DNA of 64,000 nucleotides from Gemmatimonas sp. (GCF_031426495.1 NZ_JANPLK010000083.1:1-64000); one strand, 5' to 3'. Positions 35,761-44,747 are shown, counted from the first letter of the stretch. Numbers and translations are program-made. Notes: a model not told the origin generated them from the sequence alone.

Positions 35761-36735
35761 ATGAGTAATCCACTTTGCCGCAAGGTTGCCGTGTGCGCGC
35801 TGTTTCGGAACAGTGCCGCGTACATCGATTACTTTCGCGCCGTCATGACGGCGCAGGCACGCGATCACATCGAGCTGGCGTTCTCACTGGTCGAGGGAGA
35901 CTCCACCGACGACTCGCACGCGCGCCTTCAGGCATGGGCTGCAGCGGACCGCCGTGTCACCCTCTCGAAGGTCGACGTCGAACCAGTGGCCGACTTCGCC
36001 GATCGCGTCAGCAAGTGGGCGATGCTCGGCAATGTGGCCGTCGAGCAGGCGCTTGCTACCGACTGCACCCATGTGCTCTGGTGCGAAAGCGACCTCGTGC
36101 TCCCTTTCGATCTGCTCGACCAGCTGCTGGCCGAACCAGCGGATATCGTAGCCCCCGCCATCTTCCTCGGCACACTGTTCTACGACACGTGGGGATTCCG
36201 CGGATTGGACGGCGCGCGCTTCAGCAACGAAGCGCCCTACCATCGCGAGTTTCGCCATCACGCCCGTGTGCCGCTGAGCAGCGTCGGCAGCTGCGTACTG
36301 TTCCGGCGAGAGCTGTTCGATCAGGGGGTTCGCTTTCGCGGCAGCTATGACGACGGACTGCTCGTTGGTGTCTGCCGAGATGCGGCGGCACTCGGCTTCC
36401 AGACGTACATGGACAGCCGTATTGCCATCGTGCATCCCACGTCGCTCTGGAAGCGCCAGCAGTACACACTGGGTGCGGTCGACGTCCAGTGCTTTCGACC
36501 GGAGAACCAGGACCTGCTGGCGCGCGCGGCGCAGCGGGTCGTCTCGGACGTTCGCATCACCATCGGCAGCGTCGACATGAGCGGCGACCATCCCGTCTTC
36601 GCGCCGGTGCATGACATCATGCGCGCCCATCTCGCGGATACGCCGTTTGCTGTCCGCCTCCGTCTCGCCTCAGAACGCGACAAACAGTACGCGCTGATCC
36701 TTTCTGATCTCCCCGCTCCCCGGGTCCTGCCATGA
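35761..36735 (+). CDS. GT-A fold glycosyltransferase
   Basis: 324 residues. KVAVCALFRNSAAYIDYF is the nucleotide-binding start of GT2/Anp1-like enzymes. THVLWCESDLVLPFDLLDQ holds an acidic motif at the DxD position. The GSCVLFRRELFDQGVRF segment is typical for the acceptor side. ATG 35761 is chosen over GTG 35755, which directly follows the previous stop. Overlaps the aminotransferase gene by 4 nt. Confidence 0.8.
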   Translation: MSNPLCRKVAVCALFRNSAAYIDYFRAVMTAQARDHIELAFSLVEGDSTDDSHARLQAWAAADRRVTLSKVDVEPVADFADRVSKWAMLGNVAVEQALATDCTHVLWCESDLVLPFDLLDQLLAEPADIVAPAIFLGTLFYDTWGFRGLDGARFSNEAPYHREFRHHARVPLSSVGSCVLFRRELFDQGVRFRGSYDDGLLVGVCRDAAALGFQTYMDSRIAIVHPTSLWKRQQYTLGAVDVQCFRPENQDLLARAAQRVVSDVRITIGSVDMSGDHPVFAPVHDIMRAHLADTPFAVRLRLASERDKQYALILSDLPAPRVLP

Positions 36736-37940
36736 CTGCCATCCGCTATCCGGTCACCGAGCCCCATCTCGATGACAACGACCGCTCGCACCTGCTCGAC
36801 GCGTTCGATTCGGGCTGGATCAGCTCGCAGGGACCGTATCTTCAGAAGTTCGAGCGCAACTTTGCCGAGTTCGCCGGAACGACGCATGCGTTAGCCACCT
36901 GCAACGGAACGACGGCCCTTCACCTCGCGCTGATGGCGCTCGATCTGAAGCCGGGACAAGAGGTCATCGTGCCGACGTTCACGTATATCGCCTCGGCGAA
37001 TGCGGTGCACTACTGCGGCGCCGTGCCGGTGTTCGTCGACTGCTCGGCCGATACCTGGAACGTGGATCCGGCAGCGGTCGAAGCGTCGATTACGGAACGT
37101 ACAGTCGGCATCATGCCCGTACACCTCTACGGTATGCCCTGCGACATGAACGCACTCGCGGACATCGCGCGGCGGCACAACCTGTGGCTCGTGGAAGACG
37201 CCGCTGAAGCGCATGGCGCGACGGTGAACGGCAAACGCGTCGGCAGCCTCAGCACCATCGCCAGCTTCAGCCTCTTCGGCAACAAGATTCTGACAACGGG
37301 AGAAGGCGGTGTCGTGACTACCAACGATCCGGAACTCGCACGGCGCATGGAGCTGCTTCGCGGGCAAGGCATGGATCCGTCGCGTCGCTACTGGTTTCCG
37401 ATCGTCGGCTACAACTACCGCATGACGAACCTCGCGGCCGCACTCGGCGTATCTCAGCTCTCCAAAGCGGAGCGTCTGATCGCTGCGCACCAGCAAGTAC
37501 ATGCGTGGTATCGCGAGGCGCTTGGTGACATGCCGGGCCTTGCGTGGCAGGGCGAGCGGCCGGACACCATCAGCGTGCAGTGGCTCACCAGCATCCGGCT
37601 CCGGGCTGCCGAGCATCGGCCGGGGCTGCGCGACGAACTCATGGAGCGCTTGCGAGCAGACGGCATCGATACGCGTCCGTTCTTCTATCCGATGCACAGC
37701 CTGCCGCCCTACGAGTCGTCTCGCCCGTTTCCAGTCGCGGACGCCATCGCGTCGTCAGGCATCAACATTCCGTCGTCACCTCGGCTAACCCGCGACGATG
37801 TATTCGTAATCGCCGATCGCATTCGACACCATGTCGAAGAGATCGAACTCGGAGACGTGTTCGGTGGCGTGTCGGTGTCGGTGTCCGATGCAACTGGCGT
37901 TCCGGGTACTGAACGGATTGCCGCGTCGGCGGCCGCGTGA
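36732..37940 (+). CDS. DegT/DnrJ/EryC1-family sugar aminotransferase
   Basis: PLP enzyme converting a nucleotide-linked keto-sugar to an amino-sugar. 402 residues. The PLP-Lys lies in SFSLFGNKILTTGEGG; ATCNGTTALHLALMALDL and VEDAAEAHGATVNGK are family blocks. With the NeuD-type acetyltransferase downstream, a diacetamido or acetamido sugar for the flagellar glycan is likely. ATGA overlap with the upstream GT and GTGA with the next gene. Confidence 0.92.
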   Translation: MTAIRYPVTEPHLDDNDRSHLLDAFDSGWISSQGPYLQKFERNFAEFAGTTHALATCNGTTALHLALMALDLKPGQEVIVPTFTYIASANAVHYCGAVPVFVDCSADTWNVDPAAVEASITERTVGIMPVHLYGMPCDMNALADIARRHNLWLVEDAAEAHGATVNGKRVGSLSTIASFSLFGNKILTTGEGGVVTTNDPELARRMELLRGQGMDPSRRYWFPIVGYNYRMTNLAAALGVSQLSKAERLIAAHQQVHAWYREALGDMPGLAWQGERPDTISVQWLTSIRLRAAEHRPGLRDELMERLRADGIDTRPFFYPMHSLPPYESSRPFPVADAIASSGINIPSSPRLTRDDVFVIADRIRHHVEEIELGDVFGGVSVSVSDATGVPGTERIAASAAA

Positions 37941-38602
37941 ACAACACCGGCGCGGGTACGATCAAAGTCGCCATTCTCGGCGCCGGCGGATTCGCCCGCG
38001 AGGTGTGGTGGGCCCTCCTCAATGCGCAGGCGCACCAGAGTGCGCTTCGCTTTGAGCCGGTCATGTTCGTGGACCGTGAACCGCGGGCGACGTTGTTGAA
38101 AGGACTGCTAGTTGGCACGCTCTCCGACGTCCCCGACGACGCGTTCCTGGTGTGTGGCATCGGCGGAATGACCGACATCAAGGACCGCGTGGTTTCAGCA
38201 GCGCGTGCCGAAGGGTACCGATTTGCGCCGGCGATCATCGCTGCGGGTGCGCGCGTAGGACCCGACGTGGAGATCGGCGAGGGCACGATCATCTGTGCGG
38301 GCACGATTGCCACCACCGACATCGTGATCGGCGCGCATGTGGCCATCAATCTGGATTGCACCATCGGGCATGATGCCGTCGTCGGCGACTTCGTCACGGT
38401 GTCTCCGGGCTGCCACATCTCCGGCGGCGTACACCTCGGCAGCCACTCGTACATCGGCACCGGCGCCTCGATCCTCGAGCATGTCTGCATCGGTGATCAC
38501 GCCATTCTCGGAGCCGGTGCCGTGGCCACGAAGGACATCGGCGAATACGCGCTCGCCGTTGGCGTGCCAGCCGTTGTGAAGAAGATCCGCCAGCCGGCCT
38601 GA
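37937..38602 (+). CDS. NeuD/PglD-like sugar N- or O-acetyltransferase
   Basis: 221 residues. The N-terminal Rossmann-like part (VAILGAGGFAREVWWALL) binds the UDP-sugar. The C-terminal left-handed beta-helix is made of hexapeptide repeats (VGPDVEIGEGTIICAGTI) and carries the catalytic His in LDCTIGHDAVVGDFV. Start GTG at 37937, coupled to the aminotransferase. Transfers acetyl to the amino-sugar made by the preceding enzyme. Confidence 0.9.
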   Translation: MNNTGAGTIKVAILGAGGFAREVWWALLNAQAHQSALRFEPVMFVDREPRATLLKGLLVGTLSDVPDDAFLVCGIGGMTDIKDRVVSAARAEGYRFAPAIIAAGARVGPDVEIGEGTIICAGTIATTDIVIGAHVAINLDCTIGHDAVVGDFVTVSPGCHISGGVHLGSHSYIGTGASILEHVCIGDHAILGAGAVATKDIGEYALAVGVPAVVKKIRQPA

Positions 38603-38631
38603 GCGCCACCTCTCCACTCTCTGCGATCGAC

Positions 38632-39483
38632 ATGACCAGCTCCGTCCTCTCTTCTTCGGTTTCCTCACTTGCACAGCGCAACCTCGAGGCGATTCGCGAT
38701 GTCATCGGATCGCCAGCGCTGAACAGTGCGACTGCCGACACGCTTGAACAGCTCGCGCCGGACGATGTCAATAAGCCGCGCTTGATCGAGTGGCTACGAG
38801 AGGGCGCCGCACGACAGGAGCGTCGCTTCGAAATTCGGTCTGCCCTGCGGGCGATCGCGCATGCGACGCAGCCGCGCAGCTATCTCGAGATCGGTACGCG
38901 TCGCGGGTGGAGTCTCGCGCAGGTGCTGGCCGAGTCGCCGGAGGTTCAAGCGTACTCCTTTGATTGGTGGATGCACGACTACGGCGGCGTGGACAATCCT
39001 GGTCCGGGATTCGTCCGCAATGAAATGCGGCGCGTGGCGCCCGATCATCGAGGCGCCCTGCACTTCCTCTCGGGGAACAGCCACGACACGCTTCCCGTCT
39101 TCTTTCAGGAAGTGCAGCTGGGCCCGGTCGAGCTCGACGAAGTCGTATTGCTGCGAACCGGCGAAGCAGCCCCGCGCATGTTCGACCTGATCACGGTGGA
39201 CGGGGATCACACGGCACTGGGCACGTGGTGGGATCTCGCCGACGTGCTGCCGCACATGGCGGTTGGCGGTGCACTGGTGTTCGACGATCTCCTCGATTCG
39301 TCCGATGAGTTGCTGGGTGACTCGCCGAGCAGCCGGTACGCAGACATTCGTTCACATCCCGACGACCTGCGCCCCTCGCTCCTCTGGCTGTGGGAACACG
39401 TGAAGTCGGTGCTGGACGGCTGGGAGTTCATCGAGTCATTCGACTCGATCGTCCCGATCGGGATCGCGGTGCGCATGCGCTAG
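38632..39483 (+). CDS. Class I SAM-dependent methyltransferase (Methyltransf_24 type)
   Basis: 283 residues. The SAM site is YLEIGTRRGWSLAQVL, and LITVDGDHTALGTWWDL follows with the acidic metal/substrate block. Resembles small-molecule and sugar methyltransferases of island type. Probably methylates the flagellar glycan. It begins 29 nt after neuD and ends at a 20-bp palindrome. Confidence 0.82.
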   Translation: MTSSVLSSSVSSLAQRNLEAIRDVIGSPALNSATADTLEQLAPDDVNKPRLIEWLREGAARQERRFEIRSALRAIAHATQPRSYLEIGTRRGWSLAQVLAESPEVQAYSFDWWMHDYGGVDNPGPGFVRNEMRRVAPDHRGALHFLSGNSHDTLPVFFQEVQLGPVELDEVVLLRTGEAAPRMFDLITVDGDHTALGTWWDLADVLPHMAVGGALVFDDLLDSSDELLGDSPSSRYADIRSHPDDLRPSLLWLWEHVKSVLDGWEFIESFDSIVPIGIAVRMR

Positions 39484-39491
39484 CGCATGCG
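39472..39491. terminator. Perfect 20-bp palindrome between convergent genes
   Basis: CGCATGCGCTAGCGCATGCG straddles the stop of the methyltransferase gene and precedes the end of the GT gene on the other strand. It could act as a short bidirectional terminator; no T-run. Confidence 0.4.
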
Positions 39492-39507
39492 ATAGCGCCC
39501 GCGGGTA

Positions 39508-41370
39508 CTACGCGAGCGAGACGCTCGCCATCAGCGCACGCGCTGACGCCGTCCAGGAAAGCCTCTTCGATGTCTCCACACCGGCCAGATTCACCGCCAG
39601 TTCACTGTGCTGACGTTCGCCGTGTACGTCCCGGAGATGTTGTACTAACTGTTCATGCTGCGGGTCGCCCCACGCGGCCCAGCGGCCAGCGTGCTCGCCC
39701 GGCACCGACTCTTCGAGCGCGTCGATAGCGACCAGCTTCGCATTGTCCGCGGTGAGATAGGCCGTGTGCGCCGTGCACGCCGATGCGATGACGCGCTTGC
39801 CCATGGCGAGCATCTCGAGCGCCTCGAGGTTCCAGCCTTCCGCGCGCGCCGGGAATACCGCGCAATCGGCGATCGCCATCGCCGCCGCCAGATCCTTCTG
39901 GTGCGGCAATGGTTTCGTCACCAGCGTGATTCGCGAGGCCATGGGCGATTGCTTGAACGGTGCCAGCATCTCGTCGAGTCGCACCGCATCGACGAACGCG
40001 TTGTGGCAGATGAGTACCAGTTGCACGGCGTCTTTCGGCGAAAAGGCCGCCTCGAACGCGCGGAGCAGCTCGCGCTGACCTTTCCGGGATTCGAGTTTCC
40101 CCACGCTCATGAAGACCGTATCGCGACCGCGCTTACTGGCGGGAGCGACCTGCTCATTGAACACGGTACGATCGACACCAAGCGGAACGATGTCGATCGG
40201 CGTACGCCAGATGCCGTTCTCCAGCAGCACGGTGCGCGCCCACTCGCAGGTCACGATAAGGCGATCCTGCCGTTCTAGATGGTGTCGTTCCGACGCGTTA
40301 AAGCTGTCCAGTTCGAAAATGGGGAAGCCGATACGCGGCCCGCGACCGACATGCAGTGCCAGATCGAACTGCTGCGAAAGGCGCACACTCGGCGCGGTGT
40401 CGTCGAACTCCCCCTGGCGGGCCAATGCCGCACCAAGCTGATCATTCGTCACGATGCTTCGGTCGACGCTCCCCAGCGGGAAGTACGCGACCGGCACATC
40501 GAGCTGCGTGAACTCGCGCAGCAGGTGAGCACCGACGACACCATACCCGGTCCGACAGTACGGCGCGATGAAGGAAAATCGGTCGGATGGAAGCGGCGTC
40601 GAAGTCGTCGAGGCAGACGACGGCGTACGGGCGACGGCCGGAGTACGCTCCTCCATCACGATTGCGCTCACGGGCTGCGCTGTCGCCGTGCCGGCGATGG
40701 CGATTACCGGTGTCTTCACGTTCCAGTCGGCCGTGGCGAACAGTGCCGGTTCACCATCCGCATCGCGCATCTCGTGTATGCCGAAGCCCGCCGACTGCAG
40801 CAGTGCGCACACGTCGGCGTGGACGGTCTCGGAGGCGTTGACCGACGGGGAGAGGCAGATCGCGACGACCCGCCCGAGCACGATGAGCGCATTGAGGCTT
40901 TGCAGCACCGGTGCCAGCGAGGTGGCGTCGGCATGCACGAATACGCGCCCTTCGATGCCGACGCGATCAGCCACCAGCGTGACCAGCCGATCATGAGATA
41001 GATCGGCGTGCACAAATGCGTCGAGCCAGCCGCCGACGTCGCGCGCCGCGCTCTGCAGCAACGGGAGGGTTCCCGTCTCGTCATCGAGAACGAAGACGCT
41101 GGGCAGGCCGGTCGGCGCCGTTACGGCCGACAACGAGACGAAGCCGAACCCTGGTGCGACATCGACGAGCGCATCGCCTGCTTCCAGTTGCGCATCGAGG
41201 AACAAACGAAGCTCCGCGACGACGCCGGCAGACTGTTCCTGCTCTACCGTGTCACGCCATGCCGCGTGCGATGGCTGTGCGGGGATGTGAAATCGGGGGG
41301 CGCCGTCCTCGCGGAGCTGGGCGCTCTCGAGCGCGGGCACGATCGGCGTCGATGAAGACGTGGACGGCAC
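39508..41370 (-). CDS. Methyltransferase-like domain fused to GT4 glycosyltransferase
   Basis: 620 residues. The first ~210 resemble an FkbM-type methyltransferase, with a degenerate SAM site (GDALVDVAPGFGFVSLSA). The C-terminal ~350 are a GT4 enzyme (PYCRTGYGVVGAHLLREF, ARAEGWNLEALEMLAMGKRV). Located 5 nt after fliW and transcribed with flgL-fliW, so flagellar glycosylation is likely controlled with late filament genes. Its acceptor is unknown. Confidence 0.82.
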   Translation of the reverse strand: MPSTSSSTPIVPALESAQLREDGAPRFHIPAQPSHAAWRDTVEQEQSAGVVAELRLFLDAQLEAGDALVDVAPGFGFVSLSAVTAPTGLPSVFVLDDETGTLPLLQSAARDVGGWLDAFVHADLSHDRLVTLVADRVGIEGRVFVHADATSLAPVLQSLNALIVLGRVVAICLSPSVNASETVHADVCALLQSAGFGIHEMRDADGEPALFATADWNVKTPVIAIAGTATAQPVSAIVMEERTPAVARTPSSASTTSTPLPSDRFSFIAPYCRTGYGVVGAHLLREFTQLDVPVAYFPLGSVDRSIVTNDQLGAALARQGEFDDTAPSVRLSQQFDLALHVGRGPRIGFPIFELDSFNASERHHLERQDRLIVTCEWARTVLLENGIWRTPIDIVPLGVDRTVFNEQVAPASKRGRDTVFMSVGKLESRKGQRELLRAFEAAFSPKDAVQLVLICHNAFVDAVRLDEMLAPFKQSPMASRITLVTKPLPHQKDLAAAMAIADCAVFPARAEGWNLEALEMLAMGKRVIASACTAHTAYLTADNAKLVAIDALEESVPGEHAGRWAAWGDPQHEQLVQHLRDVHGERQHSELAVNLAGVETSKRLSWTASARALMASVSLA

Positions 41371-41375
41371 GACCG

Positions 41376-41882
41376 TTACGACAGCCGCAGCCCGTCTTCC
41401 GCCATCGGATACGCGGACAGATCCATCGGCTCCCGCAGCGAGTACTGCTCGTCACGGTTGACCACCTGCTGCGCGAGGCCTTTGCTGATATTGAACACGA
41501 TCGGTGCGCGGAAATTTCCGGTGACCGGCTCACTCGGTGTCATCGGCAAGGCGACCATCACCAGCGCCAGCGCATCGGTCGGCTCCACGATTTGCAGCGC
41601 ATCGCGCTCCGAGTCACCGAGATCGATGCCGTAGTCGGTGTGCCCGACAAAGGGATCGGCCAGCACGAACGTCGTCTGCGGCTCGTCGACCGAGAGCAAC
41701 CACCACAGGCCCTGACGCGCCGCGGGTAGTAGCGCGTAGGCGGTGCGCTCCGGGAAGCCCCACAACGCTTCCGTGAAGTGCATTACGGCATCTCCGCTCA
41801 CTTCGATTGTGCCAACGGCCGGCGACGTGATTGTGTACGTCGTGGTGCTGCGATCCTGCTGGTCCATGACGGCGTGACTCAT
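41376..41882 (-). CDS. fliW: FliW, flagellar assembly factor
   Basis: 168 residues. FliW binds flagellin and, in many bacteria, antagonises CsrA. The GTIEVSGDAVMHFTEALWGF opening, FVLADPFVGHTDYGIDLGD and NFRAPIVFNISKGLAQQVV match the family. The ATG at 41882 is used. It lies 5 nt after flgL. Unusually, no csrA is found beside it; the gene after it is a glycosyltransferase. Confidence 0.93.
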   Translation of the reverse strand: MSHAVMDQQDRSTTTYTITSPAVGTIEVSGDAVMHFTEALWGFPERTAYALLPAARQGLWWLLSVDEPQTTFVLADPFVGHTDYGIDLGDSERDALQIVEPTDALALVMVALPMTPSEPVTGNFRAPIVFNISKGLAQQVVNRDEQYSLREPMDLSAYPMAEDGLRLS

Positions 41883-41887
41883 CAACG

Positions 41888-42796
41888 TCAGAGGTAATTG
41901 GCCAGGCTGAGTCCGAGGATACGCGAAGTCGCGCTCATCGCCGCCTGATAGAGCGTCTGCTTGCCTACGAGTTCCACCATCGCCTTGTCGATCTCGGTGT
42001 CGCGCAAGTCGGAGCGGAATGCCTTGAGGTTCAGTTCCATCAAATTGAGGTTGACCGTGGCGGTTTCCAACTCGTTGATGCGGGCGCCCTGCGTGCCGAT
42101 CAGCGACTGTACGTTACTGTTCGCCGTCGTAATACGGTCCGCGGCGGCTTGAATCGCCGTCGGATCATTGTTGCCCAGTGCCGTCGAGAGCGCACGCAGC
42201 GACTCGAGGGCGTCGGTGTCGATGAACACTTCCGTGCCGTTGTGCGTGGGCGTGACAAAGGTATTGTCGCCGATCTCGAGCGTGATATTGCCGCTCGGGT
42301 TGACCGGGTTGCCCGCTAGCGTCAACCGCGAGAAGCTGCCGGTTGCCGGTGCCGGCGTGGCAAACGGCGCTTCTCCGGCGCGATTGCCGCCGAACAGATA
42401 TTCGTCCCCGATGCGCGTATTGCCAAGGTTCGACGCGAAGTTGATGAGCTGATCGACTTCCGCCTTCACAATGAGGCGGGACTGCGGATTCGCCGTTCCG
42501 CTCGCCTGCCCGATGCCAAGCTCGATGCCGCGCGTAAGTGCGTTCGTGAGCTGGTCGAGCACGTTCTCTTCGGTGGCGGCGCGGGCGATGCCGCTGTCGA
42601 CGTTTCGCTTGAACTGCGAAAGCGCACGCATCGAACTGCCGATGCGCACGAGCTCACCGCCGCTCGTGGGGTTGTCGGACATCTTGCGCAGGCGAATGCC
42701 CGAAGAAATGTCCTCCCGAATGCGATCGAGCCCCTGCAGGTTGGCCTGCAGGCGCGATTGGCTATTCCGGGTGATGATCGAGTTGGTGACGCGCAT
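41888..42796 (-). CDS. flgL: FlgL, hook-filament junction protein
   Basis: 302 residues when started at ATG 42796, which gives the family opening MRVTNSIITRNSQSRLQANL; an in-frame ATG 48 nt upstream is less likely. GIRLRKMSDNPTSGGELVRI is the conserved N-terminal block and the C-terminus (MVELVGKQTLYQAAMSATSR) resembles flagellin D0. First gene of flgL-fliW-GT with a sigma-28 promoter upstream. Confidence 0.94.
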   Translation of the reverse strand: MRVTNSIITRNSQSRLQANLQGLDRIREDISSGIRLRKMSDNPTSGGELVRIGSSMRALSQFKRNVDSGIARAATEENVLDQLTNALTRGIELGIGQASGTANPQSRLIVKAEVDQLINFASNLGNTRIGDEYLFGGNRAGEAPFATPAPATGSFSRLTLAGNPVNPSGNITLEIGDNTFVTPTHNGTEVFIDTDALESLRALSTALGNNDPTAIQAAADRITTANSNVQSLIGTQGARINELETATVNLNLMELNLKAFRSDLRDTEIDKAMVELVGKQTLYQAAMSATSRILGLSLANYL

Positions 42797-42865
42797 CTGA
42801 CCTTTGGATTCGGTGACCGTTACATCCCCGAGGGGTTGCAACACGGTGCCGGCATTCCTCTACCA

Positions 42866-42892
42866 GTATCGGACTGGTGAGCCGTTCCTTTA
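42866..42892 (-). promoter_or_regulatory. Sigma-28 promoter for flgL
   Basis: Minus-strand TAAA, 15-nt spacer, TCCGATAC. Canonical FliA spacing, one -10 mismatch at the first base; about 70 bp before the flgL start. Confidence 0.7.
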
Positions 42893-42926
42893 GCAACGCG
42901 CTATTCTTCGCGTTTTTCAGAGGATG

Positions 42927-42941
42927 CGGCTAATTTTGCCG
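42927..42941. promoter_or_regulatory. ftr-like site before the flagellar regulator
   Basis: CGGCT-AATTT-TGCCG: the same inverted repeat as at the other flagellar promoters, one mismatch. It sits between flgL and the regulator gene, so autoregulation is possible. A weak -24/-12-like match (CGG-N11-GC-type, GG at 42954, GC at 42966) follows it. Confidence 0.5.
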
Positions 42942-43010
42942 GGTTGCCGATTCGGATTCCCTTCTGCGGCATCCTCCCGACGCCTCCCTTCGTCCCAGCG
43001 TTGCTCCGCC

Positions 43011-44480
43011 ATGGCCACAATTCTGTACGTCGATGACGAGCCAAGCGTCGGACTGATTCTCGAAGATTCGCTCGCCCAATCCGGCCATACGCCGATCGGC
43101 GCCCGAAGCGTGCCGGAAGCGCTCCAGATCCTGGAGCGGGGTGGCATCGACCTGATCATCTCCGATTATCGAATGCCGGGACTGACGGGGCTGGAGTTCA
43201 TCCAGCTGCTCGCGCGGGAGGGGTACGACATCCCCCTGATCATGCTGACGGGGCACGCCAGCATCGAGCACGCCGTGGCCAGCATCAAGGCCGGGGCGAT
43301 CGACTACATCACCAAACCGGTCCGTCCCCAGCAGCTCGAACTGGCGGTGGATCAGGCGCTCGAGTTCGTGCGCCTGCGGCGCGAGAACGAGACGCTCCGC
43401 AAGGAAGTGATGCAGTTCCGGAACGAACGGCAGATCATCGGTGACTCGCCGGCAATCCGCCGGATCCTGCAAACGGTATCGATGGCCGCACCGACCCGCG
43501 CGACGGTGCTGCTACAGGGCGAGTCGGGGACGGGCAAGGAGCTGTTTGCCCGGGCCATCCACGACCAGAGCGAACGTCGCGACAAGCCTTTCATCAAGCT
43601 CAACTGCGCCGCGCTTCCCGAGGGACTCGTCGAGTCGGCGCTGTTTGGTCACGAGAAGGGCGCGTTCACCGGCGCCATCAAGCGGGTCGAGGGTGCCTTC
43701 GAGCGGGCCAACCGCGGCACGCTGCTGCTGGACGAAATCTCGGAGATGCGGCTCGATTTGCAGGCCAAGCTGCTCCGCGTGCTGCAGGAGCAGGAGTTTG
43801 AGCGGGTCGGCGGCACCTCCCCGATCAAGGTGGACGTGCGCATCGTGGCCACCACGAACCGCGATCTGGCCGCCGAGGCCGATCAGGGGACGTTTCGGCA
43901 GGACTTGTACTATAGACTGTCCACCATCCCCGTCCTGATCCCGCCCCTGCGTGATCGGCCGGAGGATATCGCGGTCCTGGCGCTCCGCTTCGCGATGCGG
44001 ACCGCAGCCGAGCTGGGCAAGAAGATCGACGGCATCTCGCCCGACGCCCTCGAGTCCATGCAGCAGTACCCGTGGCCGGGCAACATCCGCGAATTGCAGC
44101 ACGTGATCGAACGCGCCGTGATTCTCACGCCGGATCCGATGATCCACGCGCACTGCCTGGAAGGGACGCGTTTCGGCTTGGCCCACTCACTCGGCGCGCC
44201 GTCGATCCGTCCGCGCTCGATCCCCACGCCCGGCGCCGTTCGGGCCGTCGCGACCGGCGCTGCCCCCGCCGCTGGGATGGCCATCGGCGGTGCGACCAAC
44301 GGCAACATCGCGTTGGCGTCGCTGAATGTGGCCGATGCCGAGCGGGTGCTTATTCAGCATGCGCTGGCAGCTGCCGATAATAACCGGACGAAGGCTGCCG
44401 AACTGTTGGGCATCAGCGTGCGTACCCTGCGCAACAAGCTCAACGGTCCGGGTAAGGACGCCGACGGCGACGACGAGTAG
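43011..44480 (+). CDS. Sigma-54-dependent flagellar transcription activator (FlbD/FlrC/FleR type)
   Basis: 489 residues: receiver (VDDEPS; phospho-Asp in IISDYRMPGLTG; Lys in ITKPVRP), AAA+ domain with Walker A GESGTGKELFARAIH, the sigma-54-contacting loop EKGAFTGAIK, Walker B GTLLLDEISEM, then a Fis-type helix-turn-helix (NRTKAAELLGISVRTLRNKL). ATG 43011 chosen over an earlier in-frame start. Its place right before flgB and the ftr-like sites upstream of four sigma-54 promoters make it the probable master activator for the hook-basal body. No kinase partner is adjacent. Confidence 0.93.
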   Translation: MATILYVDDEPSVGLILEDSLAQSGHTPIGARSVPEALQILERGGIDLIISDYRMPGLTGLEFIQLLAREGYDIPLIMLTGHASIEHAVASIKAGAIDYITKPVRPQQLELAVDQALEFVRLRRENETLRKEVMQFRNERQIIGDSPAIRRILQTVSMAAPTRATVLLQGESGTGKELFARAIHDQSERRDKPFIKLNCAALPEGLVESALFGHEKGAFTGAIKRVEGAFERANRGTLLLDEISEMRLDLQAKLLRVLQEQEFERVGGTSPIKVDVRIVATTNRDLAAEADQGTFRQDLYYRLSTIPVLIPPLRDRPEDIAVLALRFAMRTAAELGKKIDGISPDALESMQQYPWPGNIRELQHVIERAVILTPDPMIHAHCLEGTRFGLAHSLGAPSIRPRSIPTPGAVRAVATGAAPAAGMAIGGATNGNIALASLNVADAERVLIQHALAAADNNRTKAAELLGISVRTLRNKLNGPGKDADGDDE

Positions 44481-44536
44481 TCGTCGGCAACTCCTACCGG
44501 GTGGGGGTGGTCGGCAAGTTTGGTCCTCGGTGCACT

Positions 44537-44551
44537 CGGCAAAATTTGCCC
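44537..44551. promoter_or_regulatory. ftr-like enhancer site upstream of flgB
   Basis: CGGCA-AAATT-TGCCC, one mismatch to CGGCA-N5-TGCCG, 133 bp before the sigma-54 promoter. A half-site (TCGGCAAGTTTGG) lies at 44511. Confidence 0.65.
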
Positions 44552-44684
44552 TAATGGCGTGATTGGCCGCACCGGCCTTGCTTGGAAACACTCACCAATG
44601 CCGGCTTGAGCTCACGACTCAAGACTCACCGTAGCAATGGGTTAGCGCGCCACTATTGATGAGCTCCTGATGGCCGGTCCCTTG

Positions 44685-44700
44685 TGGCCCGGCCATTGCT
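44685..44700 (+). promoter_or_regulatory. Sigma-54 promoter of the flgB-flgE operon
   Basis: TGGCCCGGCCATTGCT: GG at 44686-44687 and GC at 44698-44699 with exactly 10 nt between, followed by a T-run. 48 nt before the flgB ATG. Confidence 0.8.
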
Positions 44701-44747
44701 TTTTACCGGTGTGGACACGCTCGCCCTTTCACACCGGGACTACGCAG

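Noticed and set aside
42833..42846. Sigma-54-like GC-N9-CC on the minus strand before flgL
   Set aside because: Spacing is one base short of the required 10, and a better sigma-28 site exists for flgL.
44384..44391. GCCGATAA inside the sigma-54 regulator gene
   Set aside because: Perfect -10 but no -35 and lies in coding sequence; a chance match.
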